A DNA stretch of 64,000 bases from the NCBI RefSeq assembly GCF_000002985.6, contig NC_003284.9, positions 9,796,001-9,860,000 of the forward strand, written 5' to 3'. How positions within the stretch are numbered: the first letter of the stretch is position 1; each line of letters opens with the position of its first letter. A model generated the notes under the pieces. It was not told where the DNA came from, made no database searches, and saw only the letters and a list, made by a program, of their open reading frames with translations. Below are positions 1 through 13,075 of this stretch, piece after piece. Source of the stretch: Caenorhabditis elegans (lineage: Eukaryota > Nematoda > Chromadorea > Rhabditida > Rhabditidae). The position numbers were made by a program, and so were the translations under genes.

Positions 1-2949
1 ATCTTTTATAGTGGTGTATATCACATGGTGTCGAATGAACAAAAAAATGCTCATAGGGCAAAGATCGATCAATAAATTTGCACCACAAGGCCAATACAGT
101 CGAGAGGGTCATGAACATCATACAGTGCAGACCACACACACCGGAGAATAGAGACAGATTGCAAATGTTCTGAACATGTGGGCAACATACATTTTTCGGG
201 AAAGGCTGAACATGGTGTTAGCTGAAAGAAAGTAAAAAAAACCATTCTAGAGTCATGAAATTTTCTCTTGAAAAATACAAACTGTATTTCAGGTTGTATC
301 CTTTATAGACTTGCACACACCAATCGAAATTTGGTCTTGCAACTCAATTTTAGTCATTTTGAGTTACCTACCAGCTTAAAATATAGCTTACTAAAACAAG
401 AAATATGCAATGAAAAATGATAATCAAAATAACAAAGCGAATTTCGGACCGTTGCGAAAAGAAAAAGTCGAGAAGATTAGAGTTTCTAGCTGAAATGAAC
501 TCATTTTTTCGACGCTATAAACCGACATAAAAAATTATTTGAAATATTTTTGGGACGTCTCATTGCAAAATTCATTAATTTAGGCACATTTTGAGACTAT
601 ACAAGCTAAAAACTGAAGGGAGATATTCTTCCTTTAATACTCTTGCGCCAATTTGTTACCAGCTCACTAGTCCTTTTTGAAAATTTGGAATTTTGGAATG
701 GAATTGGTCATGTTTTGGTTTAAGTAAATTTAAATGCAAGAAAAGGAAATTCCTCATTTTTGAAGCATTAAATCACGTTGATGTTAAGATTCTCTGATTT
801 TTAGATTTTTACTGTATTCTGTAGATACAATTAATCTTGTTGTCTTTATCAGACTTTGAAAAAATGGTCGCTCATAGACGTAAACTAATATTTTGTCTAA
901 AGTGAGCATACAATTGGAAACACGTTATGGAAATTGATTTTGGTGAATTCTCAAAAAAAGAAAGCGAAGCTCTAGTTTAATACATTTTCAGATGCTGCTT
1001 CAATCTAGAACGTTTAAAAGAGGAATTATCTTCGTGCCCATTTACGTGCCTTTTGAATATGCTAAAATATTCGACGTGATGTATTTGTACAGAGATTGCC
1101 ATACCCCTGTTAGATGCGGGAACTAACAGATCAGAATAACATTTTAAGAGTTGAAAATCCAAGAAGCATCACAGACCGATTATTGAAACATTGTTTTTTA
1201 ACTGTAATGCGCACTGTGTGCGTTCAAATAATATATTTAGTATTTTTTCCATACTATGTATGCTCAAATATTGTTTTGTATCAAATTAAAACAGTAATAT
1301 GCATGTAATTTTAACCCGAAAAAAGCAATTTCAGTTTTCAGAGTTGATTTTGTCATTAAAAATCGAACGTATAAAAATTGAAAAAAGTGGTATGTGAAAA
1401 AAAAGAGTAACGTTTAAATAACTTCTGAATTTTTCTTAAACTATTTTACTTTCAGAAAGTCAACTGAATAAATTTTTAAAAAAGCATAGTCAACTTTTAG
1501 TGATATTTCAAAATTTGATAGTCAAAACAGTCATCTACATCAGGTCAGTGCTGTTGATTATTTCGGCTGTCGGCGCCAGGCTGTCGGCTGTCGGTGCTAC
1601 CAGGCGAACAATCCCAATGAACTTGTTTTCAAGATTATGCATATTTCTCAGAAAACATTAGCTTTTCGAAAAACTGCATCAACAACATGACAGTTTGTCT
1701 CGGTTTTCTAAAAGCGTAACTCAAAATTTGATATGGAATTTTTAGTTATAATGTGCATACTCGTGAAACTTGTAAACATGTTTTGTTGTTTAGCCGGCTT
1801 TGAAACAATACAAAGAATTTTCTAGAACTTGTGAATTTCAGTTCATGGGTTGTATTCTGTTCCTGCACACAATTGTAGGTTCCTTTGTACCGCTTCCCCT
1901 TTTTTGAATGTATGATTTTCCTAGAACGCTTTTATGCGTGTTTTTTCCGCTAACGACAAAAGAAGAAAAAAGGAATAGAGGTAAGGAAGTTTGTTCTGAC
2001 CAGGAACGGATCACCGGCTTCACGAATGACACATTTTGTTGTTACATGGGTTTTTTCTAGAATTATTTCGAAATCTTATGCTCTACTAGTCACTTGAAAT
2101 CGTATGTATTAAGTGTATTTGTGGAGGGTTGAATGCATATTCATGTGATTTTTCGTATCTTCTGGTACTGAAAACACACACTCACACTTTTATGAAATTA
2201 TTTTCTGAATCATTGCTCTACAAATTTAGAAAGGAAACACTCTTCTGTACGTCTGTTTCAATGTTTCACACTCTTTCATTAATATTCTTTTAAATTTATT
2301 ACATTCAAGTTGAATGCAACTTTAAAAAAATCTAAGATCTGATGAAAAGTTTCTCTGTATGAACATTATATTAATGATTTCCTAGCTTTTCTCACCTTGA
2401 CAGTTTTAAGTTTCACATTTTTGCGAAGGCGTTTACTCGAATCAAATCCTACTAAATTAAATTTTTCAAAAATTTGAAATGTCTAAAAATTTTTGTTAAC
2501 GCAAAGTCTACATGATCTTTTCCAAACCACTCGAGACACTTTTACAATCATTCTGTCACGATAATGTAGCGACACCCACCAATCATGTTTCCTTCGGCCA
2601 TTTTTTGTTCGCTTGTGCTGTGTGTCTCTAAATTGTCCGGCGGACCACACACGCTCTTGGTATCTGGTTTTTTGAAACATCGTTTCGGATGCCGGAACTC
2701 ATTCGCTCACGCTGCTCGCACTCACCATCACATGCCAAATATCTTTTCTCTCCTTTTCCGTTTAAGAAACGCACATCTCAAAAAACCCCGCCCATTTCTT
2801 TCCTTTGAGTCCAACTCTTTTTTATCTATCTCTCTTTTAGTCTGTTGCTCTGAAATATAGGAAGAAAGAAGAAGCAAAGCCAGAAGTGCCAGTCATTTAT
2901 TGCATCACAGAGCTCTCATCAGGACATCTTCATCCATCAACGTCTTCTG
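1..2949. other. Gene-free left flank and 5' region of the LITAF-domain gene
   Basis: I see no convincing gene here. The sequence is AT-rich with frequent stops in all frames. It holds a degenerate copy of a dispersed repeat near 455-650, a short ORF directly after a TTTCAG acceptor at 992-1126, and a GC-rich patch with three CTGTCGG units at 1567-1594. From about 2580 the sequence becomes pyrimidine-rich (CTCTC and TTTCC runs), as is usual for a nematode promoter and 5' UTR. The LITAF gene starts at 2950. Confidence 0.5.
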
Positions 2950-5038
2950 ATGTCGTTTCAAAATCCACCAGCCTATGATCGTGAGTTTTAACTGCAACAT
3001 GTAAGAAAAATTATTTTAAGATGTTTTTGGTAGTACACTATTATACTACAAATAGTGTTGTTTTGGTTTGATTCTTAAAAATTATAGTACGCCAGTATTT
3101 TGGAAACACATTGTTAGTTGCGATTCAGCATTCAGTTAAACCCTCAAAAAAAAACACTCAGTTAAAGAGTACTTCAGGTGATTTTGATTATTTTAAACTT
3201 GTTATGGTGTTTTAAAATTCATTTGTTAAGTATTATGTAGAGCAACATTTTAAAAACGTAGAATATCTTGAAATGTGGACTAAAAAAATAATCAAGATGA
3301 CGTAGATGAGATATAGAAATAATAGAAATTGCAAAAAAACGATAAGGATTTGGTTCAAAATACACAATTTTTGACAGACGGAAAGTATGGAGAAAAACAA
3401 CCTAATTTTTTTAAAACAAAACACTGTTAGATTTGTCGAATGATCTCTTTTGAAATGAACTTAGGTTTGTAGTTCAATCGTTTGAGCTTTCGTTGTTAAT
3501 ATTATCTCATATTGAATTCGTTAAGAAAAATGTTAAAATAAAATAAAACTATAAATTGATACATTTATCAAATATCTCTTTGATTTGACATTCTGAAGTC
3601 TGAAAACCAATTGATTCTATGCAGTTTGACAATAAGAAAGATCTTTGACCCATTGAGCTTTTTACATTTTGTTCTTAGAAATTGTCCCACCAGCTTACAA
3701 TCCGGATTACGCACCCACACAGCCCGTGTACCATCCAAGCAGTCATGTAACAGCTCCACCGTACCATTACCACGATAATGGAGGTTTTGAGAATGTGGTC
3801 GACGTGAACTCTCCGGGTATTTCTACATTTCATGTTCTAATTCTATCTAATACGAAAAACCTTTCAGTATACACAACATTAGCGTCTGGTCCGATGCCAA
3901 CATCTACTATCATCATTCGTCTGGAACCTCATGCGACCAAACTGCAGTGTCCGTATTGTCGAATGGACGTGAGTTTTTTGAAAAGATCCGTCTATGAAAA
4001 GAGAAGATTTGTTGCCTAAGGGTCATAAACATTTCCCTTGGCAAACAGAAGTTGAAAAAAGGAACGGAGAAAATAAGAATAATTATTAAACGGAGGTTTG
4101 TTGCTTTCCTCAAATGAAGCGCTTCTCGATAATGAGAAGGAAATAACGAGTTGCAGAATGCGCCGACCTTTGAAAATAATTTTAAAACTCGTAATTTTGA
4201 AAACTTGAAACTACGAATAAACTAAAAATATATTACAGTAATCCCAAAAATTGGGAAAAGGCTAATTTAAAAAAATTATCATAACGTTAGTGTAAAAACA
4301 ATAAAAGGAAAATAATACACGATTTTTTTTAACGATACATTTCTTATATTTTAATAGTATTTTTTAACTCATAAAAACAGCACGAAGATTAACTTGAAAT
4401 TTTACAAATATCTTGATTTTGTTGGATCAGATGGTTTTGATTTTTGTTTGATTAGTTTTTGTTTATGCTAAAAATTTTAATTAAACTGGAGTAATAACTG
4501 TTTTTGCTTATAATCAGCATTCATACATAAAAAGATGATAGGAAAATCCATACACGTTTGCATAATAATTTTGAACAATAGCTAAAAATCAACGAAACTT
4601 TTCAATATCCAAACAGTCTTTGTTGCATAACATGTATTCATAGTAGAAACACAATCCACTGATTTTGAACTGATGCTTGAGGCGAACAACTTGTAATAAC
4701 AATAATTTCATTAATTTTCAGATAGTGACACGTACTAAATCAGTTTATGGTTTGCTGACTTGGATATTCTTTGCTGCACTTTTTCTTTTCGGGTATGAAC
4801 AACTTAATCTTAGGAACGCTTGTTTTTTCAATCAAGCTATGTCGTGTCTACATCCCATTTTCTTTTCTGTTTTTCCCCTTTCCTGCTCAATGAGCTGTAG
4901 CCGATTAACATTATTTTTTTTCTTTTTTCCAGCTGCTGGTGTTGTTGTTTCTTGCCATTCTGTCTACGTTCGTGCAAAGACATCATCCATACGTGTCCGA
5001 ACTGTCGTGCCATGATTGGTGTACATCGGCGAATTTGA
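2950..5038 (+). CDS. LITAF-domain (LPS-induced TNF-alpha factor-like) membrane protein, 5 exons, 148 aa
   Basis: Five exons join in frame at GT/AG sites: 2950-2980, 3679-3816, 3868-3968, 4722-4792 and 4933-5038. The predicted protein has 148 residues. The N-terminal half is rich in Pro and Tyr (PPAY near 7-9 and again near 14-17), typical of LITAF proteins that bind WW or ESCRT partners. The C-terminal half is a LITAF domain. It has a first zinc knuckle CPYC (residues 84-87), a hydrophobic in-plane membrane stretch rich in Cys (about 101-124, including WCCCF), and a second knuckle HTCPNC (133-138) followed by RAMIG. In other species such proteins sit on the cytosolic face of late endosomes and lysosomes. 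The last exon must be read in the frame giving HTCPNC; another frame stays open longer but breaks the domain. I do not know a gene name. Confidence 0.87.
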
Positions 5039-5066
5039 TACCAAGTGCACAAAAACTCATTAATTC

Positions 5067-5072
5067 AATAAA
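5067..5072 (+). terminator. AATAAA poly(A) signal of the LITAF-domain gene
   Basis: AATAAA lies 29 bases after the stop codon at 5036-5038. It is the first such signal downstream. Confidence 0.6.
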
Positions 5073-5094
5073 AAAGATTGTTATTCATCAATTG

Positions 5095-5100
5095 TTTATT
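5095..5100 (-). terminator. Probable AATAAA poly(A) signal of the Cys-loop channel gene
   Basis: TTTATT on the + strand reads AATAAA on the - strand, about 370 bases after the channel stop codon at 5474-5476. It is the first canonical signal I see downstream of that gene. It lies only 23 bases from the opposing gene's signal. Confidence 0.45.
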
Positions 5101-5473
5101 TAGCATACACGTGTGACATAATTGAATATGAAGGAGTTGTTATTGAGAGGACAGGAAAGGATAAAAGAGAAAAAAAAAGTTTTTTCGAGAAAAATATGTG
5201 AGTAAAAAGGTAAAAAGAAAAGGGGGAAGAGATGCGAAGATATGATTGTCAATGAGCGGATGCATAATAGCTGCCTGCAAAATGAGCATGAAACGTTTTT
5301 AAATGATGATATGACCGGAAGAGTCACTCAATCGTAAACTTCCACTCACAACGGCTCTAGATGCATTCGCTCAAATGATATTCATTTTGGGGAGTTGAGA
5401 AAATTTTGGAATGTTTTTCTGTTTGAATGGTTGAAGGACTATTAGTTGGAAATTTGGTCTATGCATTTGTTGA

Positions 5474-8400
5474 TTATGGTGCCTGATCCCATGCTTGTTT
5501 CATGTAAACAAACCAATATATGAAGTTGTAGAATGTGAACACTACTGAAAAATAAAGAATCAAGAGGTTCCTATTTTGTCACTGCTCAAAACTCATGTTT
5601 GTGCATATTGATTGTTTTTTCTTTGGTTGACAATAAGATAATAAAACATTCATTTCAATACTTTTCATTATAAATTTTGTTTAATGTATTCTCAAAACAC
5701 CATATCACTTCTGTGTTTCCAACGCAATAAAAAAACTAAAGCTAAATTTTTGAATTTACAAATTTATCAAGTGCACAATTTTAAAATAATGATTTCGAAA
5801 ATAGTGAAATAAAAAACAAGCAGTGAAAATAATTTTAGTCATAAAATTTGGTCTATTGGGAAACTTTTCTGTATATTTGTCAGTTTATTTCGTATATTTG
5901 AGTGTTTAAAAAATACATTTTTAGAAGTATCACTTTTGAAAGATGCTAAATGTTAATTTTTATCAAGGATAATAAACACTTTGAACAAACAAATTTTGAT
6001 TTGATTTTTCATACTTTATCACCAATAATTGTTGGAAGTAAAGTTACAGTTTTGTGAAATACAAGAATACAAAAAGAATTTAACTTCCACAAACGTACAA
6101 ACCTGGAAACATTAATCTTGACGTGTTGTCTAATCGCTCACAGAATACGATATTTTGTGACTTTCTTTGAGTGTCTTCTCGGCAAACACTTGGTTGTTGC
6201 CAACGATTAGAACTGAAAATCAATGGATTTGAAAAAAGTTTGGGTTTTATTGGTAACTTACTTTTTAGTTGAACGGCTTGATTTTGTCGCCGGTTTGCCT
6301 TCATTTCGCATCAAAAAACCGATGGTTGCAAGTTCAAACAAAGATGCAAAAACAAAGCATATGCCACTGAAAGAAAAGAAAATGTGGAGGTTTTTGGGTG
6401 CGGAGGTTATGAATAATTGTAGAGGTAAGACAAGAAGAGAAGAGGTGGAAACAGAAACAAACCTCAACATCCAGACGTCGATGGCTTTGATATACGACAC
6501 TCGTGGTAGGTTTCGGATTATATTACCAAACTGGAAGGTAAGCGCCAGTAGGGCATTGACACCTGAAAAAAAATAATTGAATAAAATGATGTCATGATAA
6601 GTGCTTACAATAAAATTATACTTGTCGAGAATTATCAACTAGCACAAATTTTGAAGGTCAGTCTATTTATTTGTATCAGTTAGTCTAATATAGTTTTGAA
6701 ATATATTTAACATATTTAGAAATTAAGACAGATTTGTAAAGTCTAAGCAGTGAAGTCTAAGCAAGCAATATCTTAACTTTTAAATTTCGGTAGACATGCA
6801 CTTTGTGTGACACACTGATAATGAATGGTCCCCAAAAATTTGCACGTAAATTTTTTTTGACTTTTTCTTGAAAATGCTATAAACTTATATATTCGTAAAA
6901 ACAGTAATAACACAAATGTTGACTGTTTTGAAGTACATTTAGAATACTTTAAAATAAAGACAGATTTGTGAAATGGTTATAATAATGTGATCGAACAAAT
7001 ATTGGATTTTACTTTTTACTATTGCATGTTTCACCTCAAATTCAACAACTTTTCATAAACTCTCTATATGGAAAAATGATTGGATAAACAACAGTTGTAC
7101 ATTTCACAAAAAAAGTTAACAAACAATAAAGAAAATTATATGTGAATTACCGAATAGGGTGTCAAAAAACTTCAGAGACAATTGAAATGGTGCAATTTTA
7201 CTATGGACGCAATGCAAATTGGGACTGAGATCATGATTTTTGATATCTCGTTGTGAGAGTAACACTAATGCAAAAAAATCAAAAAGACCATTGCATTTTT
7301 AAATAAACTTCAAATTTTAATCTTTTATCCGGTGATTATCACGATTTGTTTTATTTATCATCTTTCGTTTGAATAAACATATAAACAAACGTTTAAAAAC
7401 ATTTTCAAAAATACCGAGCTTGAATTCTAGAATTGGTTTAATATTGCGTTCATTGGCGTGAGAACAAAATAATATATACAGATATAGCAGCTATCAGTTT
7501 GAACTTCTTATTGAAAACTATATTACTTTTTCATTTTAATGTAATGTTTGAAACAATTCAATAGTTTAATCTCTAAAGGTAGAAAAAATAAAATCTTCGA
7601 ATGTGAAATGATAATGCTCAGCACGGCCCGAAGAAGATTACCAAAAATGTGTTCTTTTTTTTGTGTTGGAATGTCTTTTTTGTTTTTTAGTATTACTCCG
7701 TCTACTTTAACTATTTCCTTTCATTCTTTTGCTCACAATCAATTCTTCTCAAAACTCGAGTTTTCAATGTCAAAGGATAGAAAGAAGACTGACGTAACGC
7801 AGAAAATCTGATCAGCTTCATCAAATTAGATTACGTGGTTCGTCGCAAGATTTAGAGGGAGAGAAGTTGGTTACTATTTGTATAGTTACAAACTACTGAC
7901 CTATCATAGTCCGAGCGGGTATTGCTTTTGGGCCCAAGTAAAATGGAATCCAAGAAATGAACACTGTCATATAGGTTGGAATGTAACCTTGCAAGAGATA
8001 CCATCCAGACCTTCGGCGGAAGAGAAAGTTCACATTGAGTTCACTCCAGTAGCCGGCAGCATAAAGCTGGAAAACAAGAAATTATTGATTTTAAAGTTAA
8101 TGTGATGGCTTGTCTAGAGGACTAAAGTTTCATATTGTTTTTACTTTGATGAATATTTGTTTTTTTTAAATAATATTTAGTTTTGAAACAATTTGTTTAT
8201 GGTTATAGTGTTCCAACATTGAAATCAACCGGCTTTAAATGTCAATGAATTAGAGACTGAAAACTCAGGATAATGCTCTACTGTTTTAGAGGCTAATCAT
8301 ATATAATTAATTAGAATATTGGTTATTTGTTTCAAAAAAATCAAAATTCCACAACTTCTATTAAAAATTATCTTCAAAAAATCTCAGTTCTTCTGGGGTA

Positions 8401-11022
8401 AGTTTATTGGGATGATTTCGAACAAAAATCTGTTTCAGTATAAGACATAATACATTTTTATTTTGAACAGAGACTAAATTGGATTTGGTAAGTTCTCACC
8501 TGAAATTTATTTGAAGTACTAAAGTTTGTCATTGTGAAATCAGGTAGTTCGATGGGTTTGAAGATCGTTAATGGAGGATCGCCCCATCGCATGAAAACTT
8601 CGTCCTGGAAAAAGAAAAATGAATGAAAACAATCGGAAAAATACATATTATGGCGAAAAAAAACTAGTTGAAAATGAGAAATTAAAAAGGAGGGAGGAGG
8701 TATAATTGGCAACCTTGTTGTAGTTGAATGATTCAAAAGTCAGTGTACATTCGATACTGTCCATTGGAAACTTTGTCAGATCCATCACACAAGGGCCCGT
8801 ACTCTTTATCCTCCAATTTGACCACACTGAGCCTGAAATAAAAATAAAATAGAGTTTGAATAGAGAAGAAAGAAGAGGAGAAACACTTTCCGCTTTGTGT
8901 ACACACTACTAGACAATTATTCACGCTCATTGTTTCTGTTCGTTGGGTCGTTTGGTTGGCTTGATCAATTATTCATTGCAACCTACCTTTCCTAAACCAT
9001 CAGTTTCTGGGTGATTTTGTATTAAAAACCAAACTATGTTTGGAAAAAATATACAAAGGCTTATCTAAAATTAAAATATTCGAAGTAATTAAAAACGATA
9101 GTGGAATTACTTTCGAAATCAGAACTCTAGCTTCCAGATTAAAATTTAACTTTTCTTTTCTAAACTTTCAGCAAAAGTATGTCAAACAATCGGTGCGTAT
9201 TCAAAGTTTCAATATCAATTTAAAGGAATTTCTTCAAAGAAATTTAATTGTTCTGATTATCATAAACTATTAGCCTTGTTATATCTATGTATTCGTTAGA
9301 AATAAAACATTTCATGATTCCCTGCTGATTAATTGCTCTTGGTATCTCTTTTTTTGCAAAACTATAATTCTCAAAAAAGTGAAGATTAAAAATGTTTTTT
9401 GGAAATATGATATTTTGAGCAGGAAACATGTTATAGATACCTATATACGACATTTTACTTCCTGAAAATCTTCACAGAAATTAAATATTAAGTTTCAGGA
9501 AACCGAGAAAAGTGACTACATAAAAACATCTTCTCCTCTACCCTCTAGTTTCAATGAACTTGTCTACTTTCCGAAATCTTCAGAAATCCAAGAATTTCCA
9601 AGATTCAAATTTAATTTGTCCCTTTCGCAGTCTCAAAATTTTGCATAAACGGATCAAGCTTAGCATAAGTCGAACTACACTTAACGAGCTGCGGACGCTT
9701 TTCTTTTTTCTTTAACCCTTCATCTCCACTTGAACTCTTGGAGTCATAACAACAAGTTATGAAGGAAAATAAAACTCACCATTTGGAAAGACCATTAAGA
9801 AAACATTAGTAAATGGCGAGCTGTGAAGTTGTGCCTTTTTGGAATTGATGAAGCATGTGTTTGGAGTCCAGATATTCTGCATGACAGCCCAATCAAATGA
9901 TAGATTGCCCTGCACACCGGAAATGTAAAAATCTTTTTGCTTTTTCAGTGACAAATTACCTGACAAGGATTGAGAATGTCGTAGGCTAACCCGGGGTCTG
10001 TCCAATATTCGTTCATGTATAAATCTGAAAGCAAGAGTATTTGCGACTAGATTTCCAATCAGGAAATAAAATAAAAGATGAGTACCTATTTCAAAATCTT
10101 GCGTTAGCTCGGAAACTGATGTCACTTCTTGTACCCACATCTCAATCCTCACGTCTACTTGTGGAGATGGTAGCTTATGTTTATTGTAGTATAGAGCACG
10201 GTCGATAAGAAGATGATCAATAATTTCCGTATCATTTGCACAACTGAAAATAACAATTTTCTCATAACATGTTTTCTCTCCTTTTTCCATAAATTCACAT
10301 TCAACAAGTGGCATTTTTGGAAATATTAGTTGTCCTTTTCAAGTTTTAGAATTGAACCTTAAAATGTCAACTTTTACAAGATTTATATGTTTTCTATCCA
10401 CGAATCCACTCTGATAAGTTCATAAGTCCAGGCGTGCTGGGAAAAAAGAAAACTATAAGGCACGTTTTTCTCATAGGAACAGAAATATGAATTGTTGTTT
10501 CAGTCAGATGACTACGGATGTTGATAAAATCAAAAGCTAAGTGTATCAAAATACAACATAATGCGACAATTCAAAAATATGGGGTTGAAATTTGATTTAA
10601 ATCAAAAAATGTTTTCAGTAAATAATAAATAGATGCTATTTTTCATTACATCATTCGGACTCATGGAACTTTAATTGGGTTTTCAAAAAATGAAGTTACT
10701 TCTTTTTATCTTTTCTGTTTCAAACTGCTTTGTTCAAATTAATGGCAAACGCAAGATGTTCATAAAACCCAATTACACTCTTGCCTGATACTATTGAATA
10801 AAATTGTTGAAATTAGTCAGTTTCAGTTTAGATTTGCAGTTTTATTTAACATTTCAATTTTACACTTCATGTACTAACACAATCGAATGCAATCGCATAG
10901 TTGCACTTTTCCAAAACTCACCCTCGATCTAATAAATAAGAAACAGTTGGGCTGATCTCGGCAGTCATTGCATTGACCGTTTCCCGGGTGGCATAGAGCA
11001 ACAGAAACAATGTGGAGAGCAT
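5474..11022 (-). CDS. lgc-47: Cys-loop ligand-gated anion channel, ACC/LGC-46 type, 11 exons, 409 aa
   Basis: Eleven exons join with consistent phase: 10922-11022, 10086-10243, 9960-10024, 9780-9909, 8714-8832, 8500-8604, 7901-8066, 6463-6562, 6262-6366, 6103-6212 and 5474-5544. The 409-residue protein has a signal peptide (about 1-18), a ligand-binding domain, and a canonical Cys-loop with 13 residues between C166 and C180 (core DLTKFPMDS). M1 is about 250-271, M2 about 279-299, M3 about 315-335 and M4 about 388-404. The residues before M2 are PAR (276-278), the mark of anion selectivity. M2 contains LLALTFQFG and is followed by [16 protein letters not shown], wording I associate with nematode acetylcholine-gated chloride channels (ACC-1 to -4, LGC-46 to -49). 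The M3-M4 loop is short, about 50 residues. A TTTCAG acceptor 8 bases upstream of the ATG fits trans-splicing. The fold is certain; the ligand is inferred, and the symbol lgc-47 comes from memory of F47A4.1. Confidence 0.85.
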
Positions 11023-11394
11023 TGTAAAGCTGAAATTGATGAATGAACTAACAAAATTTGCGACAATCTGTTAGTCTTCAATCAGAACGCCGTTTGTCCT
11101 CTTCTACTAGTGTATCCCTGGGGACTATGGTAAGATAAATGATGGGAAGATGCGACAAAGATGTCTTTGGTATGAATATTTCCCCTATTTTTATGGACTC
11201 CAAAACAGAAAAATGTAATTCAAAAAAATGTGAGGAAAAGAGACAAGAAAGGAAAAGACGGGGCATGGGATGGGAGAAAGAAAATTGAAAATGGGACAAA
11301 ATTCCTGCATGCTTCTAGGCGACGAGACTAAATTGCTATTCTCAAAACGCGAATGGGGTTTAGAAAAAAAAAGAGGAAGAAAATGTAAACCTAC

Positions 11395-11690
11395 GTGGTG
11401 GTGGTGGGAAGCTGGTCTTTGTGGTCACCTTTGAATCCTGGTGGTCTTGGTGTTTTGTGTGACGAATGATGGTGGCATCAATATTCGCAGACGACGTCTT
11501 CGTCTTCGTCGCGCATGCCCTGAGGCGACCGACTCGAAGACGCCCGAACTGCAAGCACCGCCCCATTGTTGTGTGGTGGGTGTGTGCGGAGACTCCCCGT
11601 CTCTCCCTCCAACGTCGGGGGCGACTGCCGCACCCTTGCACCCTCTCCTTCTGCGGCGACTTCTGAAAAACTCAATTCTTATCTCTTTTC
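11395..11690. promoter_or_regulatory. GC-rich island, candidate promoter of the Cys-loop channel
   Basis: This stretch is much richer in G+C than its surroundings. It has CGTC/GACG clusters (such as GACGACGTCTTCGTCTTCG), a GCGCATGC palindrome, CACCACACAAC and GAGA-type runs. Several overlapping ORFs on both strands are a by-product of the composition. It lies about 400 bases upstream of the channel start. The promoter role is an inference from position and composition. Confidence 0.35.
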
Positions 11691-12899
11691 TGAACATCTG
11701 ACAAAAGAAATCTTCTTCTCCTTCTTCGGCACCCCTTTTTTCTTTAAATTCTCTTGACGTCTCAAGAAAAAAACGGATTTGAAGTGAGAATGTAAAAAAA
11801 ATGTTGGCAAAAAAATGATGAAAAAAAGGAAGTGCTCTGCTGATTGCTATTCTATTTTATCCTCCTTCTTTCCTACGCTACGCTCTTTTATGGCGAAACA
11901 ATGGGAAAGTTTCTTTCGAAAAGCGGAAATTTACTAACTTGTTTGATCATAGTAGTGTCCAAAAGGACAAGATCGGGAAAAATAAAGAACCAAAACCGAA
12001 ACAATCGGACTAAAAACCGATCGCACATTGCAAAGCTATAAGAAGCCTAAGTGAGAGCCACTAGACAACCAGAGAATTGGTGCATGGGCACAAAATGAAA
12101 AAAAAAAGAAAGAAGAAGTTGCGAAAGTCTAAACACAAATTGGCAAATTGCCTCTACGACTAGTTGGACTCGGGCGGCTGACGAACATGACATCAAATTT
12201 TGGAAAATTTTATATACAATGTGGCCGTAGATACATCGATACTTTGGGGATACATTGGTAGAAACACAAATTTAGATGAGGAGTGCCAAAGGATAAATGT
12301 CAAGTTGTGATTTTGTGGCATTTATTTATCGAAATCTGTTCTGAAAAGTTGTAAAGTATGTGATTATTTGATAATTTGCGCTTCATAATTCCATGCCAGT
12401 TTCCAGCTGCTCTACATATAAAGTGTACTTCTTAGAAGAAACTCGATACGTGCTTGTGCACTTCGAGTATTCATCGAGTATTCAAAGTTGTACTCTGAAT
12501 TTGTTTTATCTAATGTAACACGACACAATTGTGAAATAGGGATTACAGTTTCTCACTCATGTGTGCCGTTTTTTGATTTGTGAGTTACTAGCTCAACTGC
12601 TGCGCGGTTTCTTTCCATACAATGTACTTTCTACTGCTTTTTTGGCTTTCCCTTGGCAATATGATGTGATAAATGTTACATTTTGAGAAAAGAAGATAGA
12701 TTGAAAAATTTCAACGTTTTTGTTTGCACTATAGTTAATAGATATGAATCTGAAAAATGCTCATTTGTTCAATTCTCAATGAGTTCTTTTCACCTTTTCA
12801 ATTGATCAAACTGGGCTTGAGTAAACAAATTATTACAGGTAAAATGACAATTTCTTAAACGAAGAAGTTCAGGGTATTTTTAATGTATTACCTCAAAAT

Positions 12900-13075
12900 G
12901 TGCTCCAATGAATGAATTTCGTAATGAAAATTCTCGAAAAATTTTCTAAATTGCTGTATGGCTATTTAAAATTTCGAAAAAAAACGAAAAATATTTGGCT
13001 GAAAATTAATTTGAGCACATTTTTGGTCTGTACGTTCCAAGTATCCAGAAACCGTTACTCCTCCATTAAACATTT
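12900..13075. repeat. Copy of a degenerate dispersed repeat
   Basis: It shares AATTTCGTAATGRRAATYC and a tail GAGCACATTTTTGGTCTGTA, then ACCGTTACTCCTCCATTAAA with the 59290 copy. It lies in the region between the channel gene and dpy-22. Confidence 0.45.

Noticed and set aside
4933-5015. Reading of the last LITAF exon in the frame LLVLLFLAILSTFV
   Set aside because: That frame stays open longer and looks like a membrane helix, but phase from the previous exon requires the frame giving WCCCF...HTCPNC, which completes the LITAF domain.
6223-6576. 117-codon + strand ORF
   Set aside because: It lies opposite three well-supported - strand exons of the Cys-loop channel (M2, M3 and the M3-M4 loop), so it is an antisense shadow.
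11360-11757. Six overlapping ORFs of 60-90 codons on both strands
   Set aside because: They result from the high local GC content (few stop codons). Frames overlap on both strands, and none shows a family motif or consistent splice sites.
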